Shown: positions 62,322-64,000 of the stretch, piece after piece
How the letters are laid out: the number at the start of each line of letters is the position of its first letter
How positions within the stretch are numbered: the stretch's first letter is position 1
Source of the DNA: Syncephalis fuscata
Taxonomy: Eukaryota; Zoopagomycota; Zoopagomycetes; Zoopagales; Piptocephalidaceae
Length of the DNA: 64,000 nucleotides
Assembly (NCBI GenBank): GCA_025786725.1
Contig: JAHLTZ010000007.1
Location: 496,001-560,000 of the forward strand
Reading direction: 5' to 3'
The notes under the pieces: model-generated
The model's database searches: none
Told to the model about the DNA's origin: nothing
The model's input: only the letters and a program-made list of their open reading frames with translations
Position numbers and translations under genes: made by a program

Positions 62322-64000
62322 ATGAGTGGCCAAAGCACCATGTCTTTTTCCAATGCTCCATCAGAGGGACATAATAACTCGCCTTATGGTATTGAGTACT
62401 CTGCGATTAACATTGCAGCGTTAGCTGTTATAGTGGCTTTATCGTCTGCCAGCGCAGCAGTTTTCTATAGACTACGGGATGCGCCATCAATTCGATATCG
62501 ATTGCCGTTCGATTCACTGTTATTTGTATTTTGTGGCACCTTACTCTGTACCTTAATTTTCCTTCGCGAAGCATTAATACCTCATTTTCCGTGCTGGGTT
62601 CTTTTATGGGGAGCGTACATTTTGCTTCCACTTTGTTTTTGGCTATCAGTAGCACGTATCAGCATGCTTGTGGCGGTCTACCGCATTAATGAAGCATCAG
62701 CAGCTCGTATTGCATGGCAACTTCAATTGAGATCGAACAATTGTCGTATGGCTGCTGCAGCTACCATTGTCGATGAACATCGCAATACTATCATCTCATT
62801 TGATGAAACCAGGCTTTCCACGAAGCCATCGCAGACATCACTAGAAACCGATACACAGGAAATGCAACGGCTTGTTAAATCCGATCGAATTGCCGTTACC
62901 AATACGAGTGCATCGCCGTTGAGAAACTCGGTGCTATGTAAACCGGCAATTGACGAAACATATGCCCAGTCAAGCGGAGGATGGTCGCATAGATCTTTTG
63001 TTACACTCAATCAGCCATCATTTGATCCAGCAGCGAGCGATCCTCCACAGCGTAGTCGATCAGTTGTTTTTTGGGAAAAATATCGTACTTTGCAATCGGC
63101 ACGTAATCGCTTTATTTATTTAACCGCTTATCTAGCCATCATGGTATCTATATTATTAATCATTCATATTTATTCAAGCGAGAATTCATTCACCAAAATG
63201 GATACTGGAGATAACAAATGCATTACTGGATGGGAACGTTATTTGCTTTATGTAATCATTAGTGTTTACACTGTAGTTGCGCAACCGGCAACACTGTATC
63301 TTGCACGCAATATTAGAGATAACTTTAGCATTTGGTTTGAATGCCTCATTACCGCAATTTTAACTTTCATTTTGTATAGTGCTTATCTTGTCTTGCTTTT
63401 TATCCCTTCATATGTTTCAGTGCACTTTATGGCCTATCTTTTCGTAGCTCAAGTTGTAATGACACAAGCTGTATCAATTTTTCGACCTGCTTTAAATGAG
63501 TGGCAGCAGCGCGGCCGTGTTAAACGGCTTCAGGATGTAAATAATGGCAGTATATCACGCACTAGCTTCCGCTCTATGATTGACGATACATTTTTATTTA
63601 ACCAGGTATGTTAACAATAATTACAAGGTTATTAAAATACTAATGTTTAATTAACTAGTTTAAAGAGTTTACATTGCGAGACTTTAGTATTGAAAATGTT
63701 CTGTTTATTGAAGCATGTATTGCTGTGTTGGCCATTTTACATTCAGATATGGCACGTAGTCTTGGGCTGCCTCCAGACACCGCACCATCTGCCCTTACAG
63801 TGGGTGTGTTACGTCGTGCACATACAGTTGCAGAAACAAGTGCTCATGGCCGATCGATGCGACAGCTGAACGTGGCAAGTTTCAACGTAAATTTTCTTCT
63901 TATCATGAAATATCCAAAAGACATAATGAGTCAGCCGATATGTTGGTTTCATGTGAAGTCTGGCATAGACTACAGCTTATTCACGAGATATTTTTATCGG
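62322..64000 (+). CDS. 7TM-RGS protein, copy 2 (cut by the window end)
   Basis: The ATG at 62322 opens MSGQSTMSFSNAPSEGHNNS. Spans include SAINIAALAVIVALSSASA, LLFVFCGTLLCTLIFLREA and WVLLWGAYILLPLCFWLSV. A polar loop (about 62730-63060) is followed by further spans (FIYLTAYLAIMVSILLIIH, IWFECLITAILTFILYSAYL). After an intron (63606-63659) an RGS domain begins FKEFTLRDFSIENVLFIEAC. The layout equals that of copy 1, 3.2 kb upstream, so the two are tandem paralogues. One frame correction is needed near 63868, after which RKFSSYHEISKRHNESADML and WHRLQLIHEIFLS continue the RGS fold to the window end. An in-frame TTG upstream at 62253 is less likely as a start. Confidence 0.78.

Overview
The window looks like nuclear DNA of a fungus. 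It is AT-rich, with many short introns (about 45-80 nt, GTAAGT/GTATGT to TAG/CAG). It carries a fungal Cet1-type RNA triphosphatase, a U24-type snoRNA inside the RACK1/ASC1 gene, and secreted, GPCR-like and 7TM-RGS genes that are not yeast-like. An early-diverging lineage is my inference, mainly because the BRPF-like gene keeps a bromodomain and a PWWP domain. I cannot name the species.

Layout: 0-8.7 kb holds mRNA capping (CET1-like, cut by the left edge), tRNA dihydrouridylation (DUS3) and chromatin remodelling (INO80). 9-18.7 kb holds a cytochrome P450, an SR-rich protein, a 7TM receptor-like gene with a dead tandem copy, and a small membrane protein. 18.9-27.7 kb holds RACK1 with its intronic snoRNA, a BRPF-like chromatin reader and a coiled-coil Msd1/SSX2IP-like protein. 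27.9-40.8 kb holds two GRAM-TBC-EF-hand Rab-GAP paralogues in opposite orientation around a gene I do not recognise. 41-43.7 kb holds the most unusual locus. 44-52 kb holds a relic Fanzor/TnpB-like nuclease, an expansin-like protein, a DHA2-type transporter and a secreted protein. 54-64 kb holds an F-box gene and two 7TM-RGS genes, the second cut by the right edge.

The most unusual locus (minus strand, about 41.0-43.7 kb) has a signal-peptide exon followed by 28 consecutive candidate micro-exons, 26 of 3 nt and 2 of 6 nt. Each is bounded by a TAG acceptor and a GTAAGT donor (one GTAAAT). They are separated by introns of 73-80 nt that form a tandem array of about 81 bp. All exons are multiples of three although intron lengths are not. 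In the phase set by exon 1 the joined reading has no stop and gives paired cysteines (C-x3-C-x14-C-x3-C) after a dibasic site. A second phase is also open and the last exon is uncertain, so the protein is a hypothesis, while the splice-site pattern is directly visible.

A second pattern is that several fast-evolving genes (TBC paralogue 2, F-box gene, both 7TM-RGS genes) need one-base frame corrections that nearly all go the same way. The intron-rich conserved genes need none. Assembly error, recent decay or a real recoding process cannot be told apart from sequence alone.
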